Shown: positions 12,379-24,378 of the stretch, piece after piece
How the letters are laid out: each line of letters opens with the position of its first letter
How positions within the stretch are numbered: the first letter of the stretch is position 1
DNA from: Atherinomorus stipes
Taxonomy: Eukaryota > Chordata > Actinopteri > Atheriniformes > Atherinidae
Length of the DNA stretch: 64,000 nt
Direction: 5' to 3'
Assembly: GCA_023101725.1 (NCBI GenBank)
Contig: JALJCO010013654.1
Coordinates: forward strand, 1,426,001 to 1,490,000
Notes under the pieces: generated by a model
What the model was told of the DNA's origin: nothing
The model's input: the letters and a program-made list of their open reading frames with translations, nothing else
Databases searched by the model: none
Made by a program: the position numbers and the translations under genes

Positions 12379-14600
12379 GATTGGGGCCGTGGGTTTGGTG
12401 CCTCTCTGGACGGAAGCCGAGTGAAGTTGGTGACAACACTGATAGCAACTAGGAGGTGCGCACCATAGCGCAGTCAACACCCTAGCGTGGGGACGAACGT
12501 GGACGAGTGGAGGTCTGTGATCAGAGCCGAGTGACAATAGAGGTGTTGCAGTGGAGGGGAAAAGGAGCCATATGTAGAAGTGGGAGGAAAAGCTGGTGTG
12601 GGACATAGGAAGAGCTTACTCACCTGTAAGGAAGGCTTGAGGTGGGTGGGGGACAGCGTTGGACGTGAAAGAAGAGCTTGTGGAGGGAGACAGGAGGTTT
12701 ATTACGATCACATTCCTCGTTCTTATATGAGCGGTTCTTGAAAAGAAGACAGGGAATGGTTAGTTGCTGATGTTAAAAGATGTTATTGATGACATAGTGA
12801 AATGTGTGATTCTGAGGTAAATACTGCACAAGTGGTAAAGAGTCTGTTGTCTTGTTGGTTCATTGATGGTCCTGTCATTACCCAAACACCTCCTAGTGCC
12901 ACGACAGATACCCACATTCAGAGTCCCACCCCCATTAGTAGCATTGCTCACCTAGTGGTATTGCTGCCAGATTTAGACTCAGTTAAGCTACAATGTTAAA
13001 TGCCCAGAGTGCTTGTGAGGCTAAGAGGGCCGCAATGCCCCCCGCCCGTGCCGCGCAGGTGGCGCCGCGGCTAGGTGTAAAGGAGAGTGTTGAGAGGCTA
13101 GTTAGGAGAGAATTTAGTGAGGGGTAGGTTGGTGTTGGCTATTGAGAATTGGAGGGGTTAGAGTTGGTAAAATGGGATTGTATAATAAGGTGGTGGCCGA
13201 AGGGTTCCAGGGACAATGAGGGCAAAAAGAAATCTGTGGTTTTTTATGAATTGTGGATTGAAAGGGTGTCGGGGGGGCGTTATGAAGCGCAGGTGATGAA
13301 AATAGTAAGAAATGAGAGGATGAAGATTGGCCCTCCCGCCGAAGAATAACGAGCGCGCGGGCCCGATGGGGTAAAGAGGTCAAACCCAAGCAAGAGGGTG
13401 TAGAGTCCAAATACCACGTAGGCCGCAAGTAGGGGCGTGAAAAATGATTGGGAGTAATAAAATGGACTAGCGCTTGGTGGAAAGAGGAGGATATTGTTTT
13501 GTGGAGTGAAGGGCCGGAGAGGTGTGCGTCCAAGGGAGGGCTGGCCTGGAGGGGGATGTGACCAGTGGATAGTCCCCAAGTAGAGCTATGCGCTGGCAGC
13601 CCCCGTGCGTGGGCTTGGTAGGGCGAGGTTTTTCGCCACGTGTTCTGGGTAGTAGTTGTCGTCGCGTGAGAGATTGGGAGTTTGGTGGTTATAGGGGTGG
13701 GTTGTATTTAATTGGTTTGTGGCTCCTGGGGCGTTTTGGTTTTTGTTTGGAGTGTTTTTGTGGCTTAGGGCTTTGGTTAGGTGCTTTATCCCAGGGTGGG
13801 CTTTGTTTGTCATGAGTGGCGGGGCGCGTGAGAACAGGGGCCAAAGAATTGTCTCCGTGGGTGTGTGGGTGAAGTGTGGGTCCCGCCAAACATGGATCCT
13901 CCGTAGTCAATGTCTTCTTGAGTGGGATGTGGGACCAAGTTTGTTAATAGACTCTTGTTGGACACTTGACAATCCGTGGGGTGATGTTGAAATGTGTGGA
14001 GGCATTCCTGGAAAGCTGATTGTAGGAGGTCAACACACTTGGCAGTTAGTTTCCCCTGGGCCCCCTGTGCCCGTCTTGGAGGAAGAAAGCAGGAGCTGTT
14101 AGGAGGATGCTGTATGAGGAGTCAACGCTTTTGAAGAGATGGAGATGAATTGGCTGTTCCCTGAGATGGTGATCACCTAGGTTCGGAGAGGCATCGTCTT
14201 GCCATGTTAAGGGTGGGAATATAGATTTTTGTAGGGTGGAAGTGAAATGTCGTCGCTCAGGGGGTGTGCGGAAGAAGGACGTCTTGGGCATGTTCGCCTT
14301 ACCCCTCTGGTTGCGGAATGGTGGGTGTGTTTGTGTTTGCCAAGGTGCTTCCCCAGGGGTTTGTAGAGAAGGGTCCGCCCCGCTTGGGGGGAATGGACAA
14401 GATTTTGGCTTTGCGGGTTTCAGAGGGATGGAGGAGATGTTGGGTTCCTGAGAGAGGTGTTGTGTTTGGTGCTTGTTCTTGTGCGGGAGGTGTGGGGTTG
14501 GTGTGTGGGGGGGGGAGAGAATGTGAGATGTTAGAAGAGGTGTTGTGGAGTTTGGTGTGGCCGAGGAGTTGAGTTGACCCCAAAGATATGAGCAGTGTGG
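12379..14600 (+). other. Internal region of the LTR element, unreadable gag/pol part
   Basis: The region is G/T-rich and C-poor. Only scattered pieces look coding, for example a 66-codon open frame at 13149-13349 containing RWWPKGS and VVFYELW, which could be a Gag remnant but is not diagnostic. The frame breaks repeatedly. Several long overlapping open frames on both strands (13114-14583) result from the skewed base composition and should not be taken as genes. Confidence 0.5.
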
Positions 14601-14835
14601 TTTAAGAAAAACCTAGGAGCTGTAGGTCCTGGTTTTGAGTATTCCGGTCTCGTAGGACTTTCTAAAATAGCACTGAGCTGCTAGCAAGTCCTGCCCGCTC
14701 CGCATGAAGTCCAAGGGTCCCCACTCCACAGCGCCCAGAGTGGGGCTGCCACCAAACCTATGCTGTGATCAACCCCGTTGTCCCTGCTTTCCTGCGTAAG
14801 AGGGCTGGGCATTTCGGAGGTGGGAAATGGGGTGA

Positions 14836-15055
14836 TTGGATATGGATCGAGAACTCTGACACCGGCGGAGAGGAACTACAGACTCCACAGCGGAAAACTG
14901 GTTCTGGCTCTGAAATGGGAGTGTGCAGATTGTTTTTGCTCCATTTTCTTCCTGATACACCCTTGGCCTGCACTGGTTACTGTGGGTTGGAGAGTTGTAG
15001 AGTTCCGCTTAACATAAAATACAGACCTGAAGAAAATGTCATCCTTCTCCTATAT
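14836..15055 (+). pseudogene. Broken RNase H region of a Ty3/Gypsy-type Pol
   Basis: One + frame reads GYGSRTLTPAERNY, then HSGKL and LALKW, the characteristic start of the RNase H domain after RT in Ty3/Gypsy (Metaviridae) polyproteins. After a break at about 15010-15017, another frame reads IKYRPEENV, matching the conserved IKYRPG motif at the end of that domain. The stretch between the two is too short for the family, so an internal deletion as well as a frameshift is present. The domain is inactive as assembled. This ~220-base island has more normal base composition than its surroundings, and it fixes both the family and the strand of the element. Confidence 0.75.
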
Positions 15056-15059
15056 TGAG

Positions 15060-16229
15060 CTACGTCACAACATGCGGCTGTCTAGGATGTGCTGCATGCA
15101 ACCTGGAAGGAGGTAGAGCAGCTAGAAAAGATGTGCATGGATGCTGCTTTACTTCTGTGATGTGCCCCTACCTGGCCCAGATGACAAGGGTGTGTTAGGA
15201 GAGGTGTGGGCGGACTCGGTAGTATGGTCCATAGACGTTGGTCTCGAAATGTGGCCTTCAGGAATGGTGTGCTTGTTTTTATAAATTATTAAGGTGATAA
15301 AAAGACCCAGGGATGGGTGGCTGATTTTTCGTTTGATTTTATGAGGGCAAAGGAGGTAGTTTTTGGTTGTTGCCATTTTCAGTTGCTAGGTCCCAAAAAA
15401 ATGGAGGTAAATGTTCGTTCTTGGGTCCCGTCGACGGGGCGGTGAGATGATGTCGGGGGCGTAGGGGTGGACATGCGTGCCCGCAGCGGGGCGTGCGAGG
15501 CGGCAGGGAAAAGGAGAGATGGAAGGAAATTTACCGCAAATAAGCATGGGGTCCGGGTCGCTTTGCTGTGGTCCCCCGTCCCGGTGGTTTGGGATTGTGA
15601 ATGGTCCGTGACACAAAAGGTTCGTAGATGGTAAGAGGATGAAGAAGCATAAAAATCAAGGCGGATGGGGGAGTGGTCCGGAGAGAGTGGTAATGGGTGA
15701 GGCGGTGGACCCGGTGTTAGAATGATTTTGTGGTGGGGGGCAGAGGGGCGGAGGCTTTTGTTGATCGGGGCCGTGGGTGCTGTTGCCTCACACCCCTAGA
15801 GAAGGGGGGGGGGTTGTGGTGAGGAGGATGAGGAGGAGGAGGTTATTGGTTGAGAACCGGTGTGGAAAGTGTAGTGGGTGTGGCAGATAAGGGAGGAAGA
15901 TGCAGTATGCCTGTGGCAGTCGAGACGAGGACCTGCAAGGGAATTTTTGCAGAGTGGATGGGCTCCGGAAGAGGAGGACCGGAAGAGGAGAGACCGGGGG
16001 GGGGGGGAGAATGGTGGTGGATGAATGGAGAAAATGGGCCGCGCGGGGAGGAGGAATGGCGTGAAGATAGGAGGAAAGGTTGAGTTTTGGGAGAAATGAG
16101 AGGAGTGAGGAGGTATAGGGAGAGGAGAAGCTGGTTGGGCGTATGCTGTGTTCGCTTCCCGCCTCCGGTGTTGGCCGGTCCTCCCTTGCCTCTTAAGATT
16201 GTTGTGGGGTTTTTTGTTGTTGGGGTGGA
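15060..16229 (+). other. Internal region of the LTR element, 3' part
   Basis: Integrase is expected here, but no zinc-binding or DDE motif can be read in any frame. The sequence is G-rich and C-poor, with long poly(G) and GAGGAG runs near 15805-16080. Minus-strand open frames of up to 163 codons (15796-16287) are rich in P, S, T and H, as expected from a G-rich opposite strand, and are rejected as genes. The terminal TGGGGTGGA (16221-16229) is a candidate polypurine tract. Confidence 0.45.
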
Positions 16230-17316
16230 TGTGATACCCAAAAAGTGTTTTGTGAGTTTTTTTGAGTCTTTTTCTTGGTGTGGTCATTTTTTTATTATTT
16301 TTGTAATTAGAAAAGAATGAGAAATGATTGAGTTCGGGAAACGGAATAGGTGGCGCCTCCGGCGGCGCGTTGGGGCAGCGGAGGCGGAAGTGGGTTATCG
16401 AGCTTGGAGAATGAGAGGTGGTCGTCTATTTATACTTCTTGTGTTTTCAGGTTGGTTCTTATTTTTGTGTGATTAGTGTTGGCTAGTTGTGTTTGTGTTA
16501 ATGTTGAAGATTGTAGTGTGTAAAGTGTGTATGATAGTGAAGGGTGTGGAGAAAATGGGGCGGGTAGTGGTTTTGTTTTTCTTGGGGCATTTGTGGAATG
16601 TGAATGTGTAAAGTCGTTTGTGGTGTATTTTTGGGGTTATTTGTTGGATATTATATGTGAAAATCGGTGTGTGTGTAGTAATTGTAATATATTAAAGTAA
16701 ATGTAATGTGTGGTTAAAACTAGTATGGCTGTAGCCCTGGTAAAGGACACACACATGAAATGTAAATAATGATAAAGTTAGGTTTATGGGTTAAAGTGGC
16801 AAGTTATGAGCCAGCTTGGTTATTGTTTCATATTATTTAAAAGGTTAAATTCTTCAACTGCAAGGGAGATTATTCTGTTGTATTAAGTGGCGCTTAGTAT
16901 ACTTAATGTACCTTATGTCAGTTAAAGGAAATACTTTTTCACTGAAAGGTAAAGATGTGAGGTTGAGAGAGAAGTGTATAAATGCTTAGAAATAGACATG
17001 ACATGATTAATGATGGACAAGTGACATGATTACAAGGGAAAATGGTCATCTTTGGTTTAATACAATTTTAATTGAATTTATTCTTGGAAACATGGAAAAT
17101 TATACATTTAAGGTGAATGTTATTTCAATATGGTGAATACCAGTGTCTAAAAAAAACAGATATAATTCATGATTGCAGTGAATGTGAGAATAAAGATAAT
17201 CCAGAGACTTGGAGAATGAGCAGACGTGGTCCTGTCTCATTTAATACTTCTTGTGTTTTCAGTTTCTGTCCGGGTTATCTTATCTGTCAGCGGAGCCCTA
17301 GCTGGGACCCGCTACA
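16230..17316 (+). repeat. 3' LTR of the Ty3/Gypsy-type element
   Basis: It begins TGTGATACC and ends GACCCGCTACA, and is followed by TGTA at 17317-17320, the right target duplication. Compared with the left LTR, its first ~490 bases have lost many C and A residues, whereas the outer ~600 bases appear complete. It carries the same internal duplicated segment at about 16400-16450 and 17203-17262. Confidence 0.85.
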
Positions 17317-17445
17317 TGTACATATGTCTGATAAGCCTGACTGTGTGGACAAGAGTGTTGAGATCCTGGAAGATGGGGTTAGATACCAGATTCTGAGATA
17401 TGGGCTCACCGCTGGCTCCAGTCCCATTTTGTATTGTCTGTCTAT

Positions 17446-18070
17446 GGGTGCATTCATACTGTGGCTGTTTGGTCCATTTTAAAAAGACCATGGTCCATTA
17501 CCACGGATAGTCTGCTTCATTTGGTGCAGTGTGAACACCAACTGCATCCTGGTGCACACCAAAGAAGCGAACTCTGGTCCGCCTGAAATCCAGGGGTCTC
17601 GGTTCAATGGACTATTGGACTGTCCAGGGCATAGACATCCAGCGAAGAAGGAAGTGAGGTAGATTATCATTTGGGTAGGGGAAAAAACAAAGAAAACAGC
17701 ACTTGTTTGAAGTAACTGAGATCAAAACAACAACAAAAACAACCAGAAAATATCTTGACAGAGATGGAGTGGCCTAATCGAAACAGAAAGATTTCCACTT
17801 CAATCACAGAGTCCGGTTTTCTTCTTCTTCCTGCTTCTTCATCATTGATGAGTGGTTGTAGTGGGGAGCGTCGCCCCCTAGCAAGCGGTTTTTTTTGTTT
17901 GTTTGTTTGGTTTTTTTTAACTATGGTGGTTTAATCGGGGGGGGGGGGGTTGGTCCACTCCGGTTACTGCAATTTGAATGCGAACCAAAGCAAAGAAAGG
18001 TGTGGAATTTTTAAGAAATCTCCTCCCAATCAGACCGAGTCCCCGGACTATCCTGGTGTGAATGTACCTT
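17446..18070. mobile_element. Non-autonomous DNA transposon, family A, copy 1
   Basis: The left end reads GGGTGCATTCATACTGTGG and the right end, reverse-complemented, reads AAGGTACATTCACACCAGG, giving inverted termini sharing GGTRCATTCAYAC. The interior words ACCAAAGAAGCGAACTCTGG and CTCGGTTCA recur in the element at about 26825-27430. A poly(G) run of about 12 lies near 17938. No open frame belongs to it. The superfamily is uncertain (hAT-like termini are possible) and the target duplication is unclear. Confidence 0.6.
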
Positions 18071-20957
18071 ATAAGCTACTGTAGATTCCAATCAGGTAGC
18101 AGTCCTACATCTGTGATTAGCTATACATGACAGCACCTAATCTCAAAACAAGAATGAATACAAACAGCAGAGTACTGCAGCAGATTCTGACACATTCTCT
18201 TGGAGCACTACATTTTTAGCTTGTCCCTCATTCCACAGCAGCATGTTCCTTACAAGTTATGCCTTATTGTAAAGGTGACTAATCAGGCTTTCCAGTAATA
18301 TATATAATACTGTACAATACCAAAAAATGTAAAATTATTTGAACAAAGCTGCTGTGGTAGCAACAAGATAGTGGATTGTATAAAACAGCACCAAAGTGTA
18401 ATTAATAAGTTGGATTTCTGGTCATATGACCTCCTAAAGTGGGTCAGTAGTATGGCAAGTGTTGGCTTATTCAGAGCCTGATCAGGGAACACTACCTTGA
18501 ACATCAATTTTGGAGTGGCAGCACAACACTGTTGCAATGCCAACTGTAGTTGTAGCTGGTGGTTGTAGGAACTGAAAATTATCTTGACACTGAGTTCACT
18601 TTTACAGGATTGGGCGTGTCAAAACGCTTGTAAAATTTGGAAGAAAATAAGGTGACTGTTGCAAGAGCCTGTGGAAGAAGGATGAGCAATCACGGTGGTC
18701 TTGTTTTATTATCAGCCTCATTCTTTTGTCATGAGTATTGAGCAGGCAAGAAAGTGTTACATTCCCTCTCTTGCATTTTTATACACAAGGCACCTGAAAA
18801 TGACCAGGAGAATGTGGTGTCCCTATGGATGTTTGGCTCTTTCTCCTCAGTCTCGCTGGTTCCAGTTACCTTTCAACCGGTGAATAATATTTACCTCTGA
18901 AAATGAAGAGGAGAACTTTCCATCTCCGACTATGTTCCAGGAGCATCTGGCTTGTGTTAGAGGAGCTTCAGTGTGTGTCTGTGTGTGTGCATGTACTTGT
19001 ATTACTCATGTTGTGAGGGCATAAATCTGTTTATAGTCACATTGTTGGGATCCTTTTAGTCCCTTTTGGACAAAAGGCAAGTTAGAATGTGATTAATTAC
19101 ACCTAGAGATTAGTTATGACCTAGCAAAAGGCTGAAATTATGCAAGCAGTAGTTGTGGTTTGGGTGAACGTACAGGGAAGTACGTAAATCCATGTAAAGT
19201 CCTCTGAGGTGATGGCACCTGACCATGTTTGCATGGTTGTGTAGGAGTTTCACCTTCCATGTTCTCGCACAGGGGAAGTCAGCTGCGGTTACTCGCACAT
19301 GCATACAAGCCACAAACTATTTCAACAAATATCAACCCCACACATTTAAACATACAGTAGACCTCCCCACTGTGTGTCTGTAGGAGGAGATCCTAGTTGT
19401 ACTTCCTACTTTCTCATAAACCATCAGATTCAGGGAGGATCCACCAGTGGAGAACCTCTGCTTGTTCTGTGGAGTACACCATCAACTTCAAAGTTGATGT
19501 GTATAAGTACTCAGGAACTGGACTTGATCCGTCCCTTGTACCCCCTACAGGATCTGTAAGCTTTTTGAACACTAAAACCAACCTTCAGACCATGAATCAC
19601 CTTACAGTATCAACCGTATGATTCATTGACAGCATTCTAATAAATGTAAAGGTCAGTGCTGTCAATAATCTGATCATTTTCAAGTTTAAATCATCTTTGG
19701 CAATTGTCTTGTGTGACCGACCATGGGGTTGTTTGTGTTTTACTTAAAAACCTTAGAAACTTTAGAAGCTTTCATGCAAGAAATTGTGTATTTGGTTTTA
19801 TGGCTCAGATAAGGTCATTTTAATGTTTTATGCAGGCCATCATGTCTCACAGTCATCTGTCTGTCAAGACAAAGAGAAATTTTAAAAATTAGTTCCCAAA
19901 TGATTTCCATTGCCATAAAATTTGTTTAAAATTTGGGGAAATCCTGTTTATTTGTTTGGAAGATGACTAATATCATTTCCACACCAGGAGTACTTACAGT
20001 GGCAAAACACAACAGCTTTGGTTTTTAAAGTGGCTGGTAAAGCTAGGGTAGCTGTTTTTCTTTCTGTCCAGTTTTCTGTATATTCATTCTGCTTATTTGA
20101 TAAAAAACCATGACTTTCAGAGCACTGTATAACTTTTCATACAAATACTTAAGTCCTGAAATGTTCATGTGATGAAAATGCAAATGTCTGCAATGTCTGC
20201 TCTGGATCTAATGCTAAAGCTCTCCACCGAGTCCCAAAGTGAAACCTCCAAAACACCAGGGAGTGAGACAATATATGAACATGTCAGATAATATTTTACA
20301 ACATTTGCAAAAGCTCTGTATGTCAGCATATGCATGACAGGTAACCTTCTGCTGACCTGGATGCTACTTTCTGCACACTAGTCTACGATTACACTATTGT
20401 GGATTCATGAAAATACATCCAGTACTCATATCTGCTGATCTCAACGTGCTTTTAAGAAAACACATCAATTTCCAAAGTGTAATTTCTGCATCAAATGCTG
20501 CCTCCTGTGTGATCTAGACAACTCTTCCCCCAGGGCTTCCTCCCTCGCATTTCCAGCTGGGAGAGCACATCTTCAGCCGAAAACCCACCACTGTGATGAG
20601 CTTGTATAAAAAGCAGTTCAGGAAAAAGACCAGACCAAACTGGTCAGACTTTCTCCTGAAAAGCTCTTCTGTTGGTGTGCATCAGTTGGCTTAAAGGATG
20701 TGTTTCTTAACAAATAGTATTTGTAATGCTTAAATTTAACCAAATCACAAGTGAAATCAAAAGTAAATGCTGAGTGGAAATTTTAAACTAAATAAAGATA
20801 TAATAGGCCAAACAGGAAATAAATCACTTATGTAACTCCTCTGCCTTTACTCCCAGCTTCCTAATTTTATCATCTGTTAAAACTGGAAACCACTCCTTTT
20901 ATGGTAGTTCTATGAAACCCTGTAAGACTATTATTAAAAGTATAGCACATGATTAAT
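18071..20957. other. Intergenic DNA, no gene seen
   Basis: No exon, RNA gene or long open frame is recognised. A short GT-rich microsatellite lies near 18970-18995. The rest is AT-rich unique-looking sequence. Confidence 0.5.
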
Positions 20958-21506
20958 TTAAAGGTAGTGTCCGAAGTTTCTCCCTGAAAATAAATATTAG
21001 ACTTGTGCAAGTGAAACCCGTCTCAATCCACTCCTTTGGGCCTCTACTCTCCTGCAGTGGTGCATTTGAATGCAACTCCTTCTCCCCCTGTCTGTAATTC
21101 CCTCTTTAGCTTTATTTTGGTCTGGTCGGGACATTTCTGGGTGGAGATTTTTGTCTTTATCACCAGCAAATGACAGAGCTAAGGGCATGATGCTGTGTAG
21201 GAATAAACTTGTGATTGGAGTAAACGCCATTCACTCAAACTCTCAAAGGAAAAAAAAGAAAAGAAAAGTGGCGGACGCAGCAAGAAAAGCAAGTACTCTG
21301 CGGTAGAGCTTTAGATAGTGCACGTTGGAAAACCAGGGTTAATATTGGTTTGACTTTTACCCGTTTCTGAGTTCTGAAGGAGAGGCTTGAAACTAAATAG
21401 GCTGAAGAACAAGGCGGCCATTAGCCTGAGAGGGAGGGGCGCTTATAGTTTTAATATTGCTTTTTACCAACAGAAACTGTGGGGGGACTCTGGACTCCAC
21501 CTTTAA
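20958..21506. mobile_element. TTAA-flanked non-autonomous DNA transposon
   Basis: TTAA occurs at both ends (20958-20961 and 21503-21506). The termini just inside are AGGTAGTGTCCGAAG and, reverse-complemented, AGGTGGAGTCCAGAG, so they are imperfect inverted repeats. Length is about 550 bases with no transposase. TTAA target duplication is the signature of piggyBac-type insertion. A PIF/Harbinger-type 3-base target (TAA) is an alternative reading of the same ends. Confidence 0.6.
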
Positions 21507-21798
21507 GTACTGGGTAGCATGAAAAGAAACAAATTAAGACCAAACGCTGAGGGCAACACTTATGCTGGCAGTCAGGTTGTCGTTGTTTTCTTGATCCTTT
21601 GCTGTTATAATACGGCATATGAAGTCTAAGGCCTTCTCTCCAACTCTGATCCATCCACTTTTTAACCAAATCTGAAGATGTGGCTCTCAGAAGGGACACA
21701 CTGTAGTATTTTTGCCCTTGGTAATAGTTGGGATGCATGAACATACACTCCCTGTGGTCGCAGGAGAAACAACATTCCTTAACTAAAAGGATGGTCAA
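21451..21798 (-). other. Unrecognised open frame ending in a transposon
   Basis: A 115-codon minus-strand frame. It starts with MTILLVKECCFSCDHREC and is cysteine-rich at both ends, which faintly suggests a metal-binding protein. I recognise no family. Its last ~17 codons lie within the TTAA element at 20958-21506, so at least the present stop is contributed by an insertion. It may be chance or a remnant exon. Confidence 0.15.
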
Positions 21799-23890
21799 TA
21801 AATTCCAAATAGATTTAGTTTCTTAACGAACCAGAAAATAACTTGATATTTTAAATTACAATCTGTTAAAACAGTACCTGCTTTATGAAGTCTGCATTTA
21901 TTTCCAGAATTATAAACAAATACACTGAATGGATATATACATAAGCTCCATGAGGTTTTCAGAGTACAGATACTGTGATTGTTAAGACCTGAGTTGAGAT
22001 GTATCCACTAAAGTTTTTGTAACCATTTGGATGATTTATTGTCCTGGAACTGGTGCTTTGGTTGCCTGAAAACACTCATTTTTAAAACCAGGTCCCAAAG
22101 TGAATAAATTAAAGCTATTTAATAGGCCTCAGTTTGTCCATTCAATTAATTTTTGACCATGTACTGTGGTTTAGTGAGATCAGTGAGCTTGTGGAGTTAG
22201 TTGTGAAGTAGTTCATGTCTATCCCAGTAACTTTGATTTCTTTTCCTTTTTTTTTTTTTTACCGTACCACTTCATGTTCACGAAAATACAAAAAATAAAG
22301 GGAAGAAAAGATAAGGCTATATGTTGACAGTTACTTTTACTTGGTTTGGTTTTATCAAAGTACTGAACACGAATGAATCATTAGTGAGAGGCAAGGTAAT
22401 GAAAGCATACAGCCAGGCATAGTTTCAACATGGGACGGGGCCTTTGGGGTGCTTGTGCTTGGCAGGGGGGTCCATGGCTTTTTGGTAGTGGGGTCCTTTA
22501 GGAAAATAAAATGGGAGCCACTGGTCCACAAGATATTTTTTGGACCAAAGTATATACTTATATATATACTTTTAATTGTATCGCAGATGCAAAAAGCCAA
22601 AAATTCAGTGTCATGATGACCTCAGCAGAGATACTAGATTCAACTCCAAGACAATGGAAGAAAAATTATAACAAAACAAAAATGTAAAAAAAACTACAGT
22701 ATTTGTGCACCAAGAAAGTTTTAGATATTTAGTTTGCTTGTTTTATACAAGTATAAAAATTCAAATGAGCTCATCTAACACACACACGTACATATGGTTG
22801 TTTCCCTTTTATATCAGAGGAAATATTGTATAGGATACAATGGCGACAGGCTGAAACCACAGCCAATGCTTCTGAGAAATTATTGATGTTACTCTCATAG
22901 AAAAGAGAAGTTGAGCCATCTCTGGTACAGTATTACTCTGAATGTCAACACAGCAATAAGTTGATACTGTGTTGCTGTTGCAGTTTGAAAATCATACACT
23001 AATGAATTTGTATCTTTTCAGTTATTGTAAACCCCTTAGCAGCTAAGCTGTAGCCTCTCCACGACCTTTAATTGGAAAAAGCAGGTGATGGAAATGGATG
23101 AATGGATGGATTATTCATCATAGATGTTAACTGTTTCCTTTTTTTTTAAGGTTGGAAGACAGTCATTCTCCAAAAAAGCTAATTGGACTTATATTGGAAA
23201 AAATAAATTCTGATCATTTTCTTCAGATCATCAGCAGTAACAGATGAAGTGAAAGAGTCAGAGCTGTTCCCTCTCCTTCGCTTCACTCCATAAAAACTTC
23301 ACCTCCTATTTCCAGGCAAACTTCCATGCAGGTTTAAGCTGTTCTCTCAGATATATAGCCAGACACAGTGAAGAATAACAATATGTCAAAGAGGTTCACA
23401 AAACCACAGTCTACAGAAAATGGAACACGCCTGAGGGTGGAAAAACAGTTTGAGATTCTCGTTGTTCCTTTGAATTTATTAAGGGCCCAAACCCCTGCCC
23501 ACAGCTCAGGACCAGAGAACAGCGAGAGGGCGGAAAAACCATAAAAGAGGTATGATTTTCAGATTGATCTCTCCACAGTACCTGTACAGGATACTTATCC
23601 CAGCATTATTACTTTTTTTTTGTTGTTGGTTTATTAAAAGTTCTCCAAGTTTTTAATAAAGGAACATTACAGATTGTTCTAGAGGAAATAATATCTTCAT
23701 TTGAAAACTTGATATGTCTCGCCCTATTGCCAATGTCACTGCAAGCGTTAATGCAGATTTTGTATTTTGCAGTGGTGCAGAATCAGATGTCAACTTAGAT
23801 GAATAGAAATATACCTGCCCAATGCATATTTTTCTTTGACGTGAATCAGTAGCAAACTGGAAACCCATTGCCTGTTAGCTGATGGTCATT
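21507..23890. other. Intergenic DNA with a retroposon-tail fragment
   Basis: No gene is recognised apart from the doubtful minus-strand frame at 21451-21798. At about 23035-23115 the sequence ends in AAATGGATGAATGGATGG, resembling the tail of the same common fish repeat seen at 31285. Poly(T) runs lie near 22245-22260. Confidence 0.45.
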
Positions 23891-24378
23891 TTAAAGGCAG
23901 GGTGGATGATGTTTTCAAGGAGCATTTTTTCACTATATTGCTTAAAATCTCCTTCACACTCCGACTGCATCCAAATAATTAATTGTGCTCTGACACAAGG
24001 ATGAAAAAAATGTAGTTACCTGGGGAACGGACAGGACTGAAAAAGTCCCATCCTCTTGTAATGGCCTGTGCATATAGATTGAATTGTGATTTGTCTATCA
24101 AACTCAAAAGTCGTTTGTCTCTCCATCTCCCCACCACCACCCCCTACCCCCGCGCTCGCAATTCGCCGTGAGCGTGTCACTGTTTACACAAACATGGCTG
24201 CCATCATCTGTGTAGCTGTTTGCTTTTAAAATCCATCGAAAAGAAAAAATCGATGTGGATCGTTTGTAAATAATCAGCGCATACGTTCATGCACTTTGGA
24301 GGCCTGGTTTCAAGCAGGTGCATTTTTTTCAAATGTAGCCTGCTACAGTTTTTCCAGGATCCCCGAACTTGCCTTTAA
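23891..24378. mobile_element. TTAA-flanked non-autonomous DNA transposon
   Basis: TTAA lies at 23891-23894 and 24375-24378. Inside are AGGCAGGGTGGATGATG on the left and, reverse-complemented, AGGCAAGTTCGGGGATCC on the right. The shared terminus is short (AGGCA). The left ~170 bases are repeated in opposite orientation at 1651-1801, which supports this being a dispersed family rather than a chance pattern. There is no transposase, so it depends on a source elsewhere. Confidence 0.65.

Larger units (their letters stand above)
11247..17316 (+). mobile_element. Ty3/Gypsy-type LTR retrotransposon, degenerate
   Basis: Two direct repeats of about 1.1 kb (11247-12378 and 16230-17316) begin TGTGATACC and end GCTACA. 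They bracket about 3.85 kb of internal DNA, and the 4-base sequence TGTA lies immediately outside both ends as a target-site duplication. The strand follows from an RNase H remnant inside. A purine-rich TGGGGTGGA directly before the right LTR suits a polypurine tract, and TGGGGCC three bases after the left LTR is where a primer binding site should begin. Gag, protease, RT and integrase cannot be read: the interior is fragmented by many apparent small deletions and is strikingly short of C on this strand. The interior is also short for a complete element. The damage may be partly an assembly artefact (see findings), so the age of the insertion cannot be judged from LTR divergence. Confidence 0.85.

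Noticed and set aside
13114..14583. Cluster of overlapping open frames on both strands
   Set aside because: Same skewed composition within the LTR element; no retroelement motif can be read in most of them, and the sequence quality is doubtful.
15796..16287. 163- and 132-codon minus-strand frames rich in P, S, T and H
   Set aside because: They translate the complement of a G-rich, C-depleted part of the LTR element, on the strand opposite its RNase H remnant. The composition alone explains the lack of stops.
11247..17316. Cytosine deamination (RIP- or APOBEC-like editing) as the cause of low C content
   Set aside because: The LTR-LTR differences are mostly missing bases rather than C-to-T or G-to-A substitutions.
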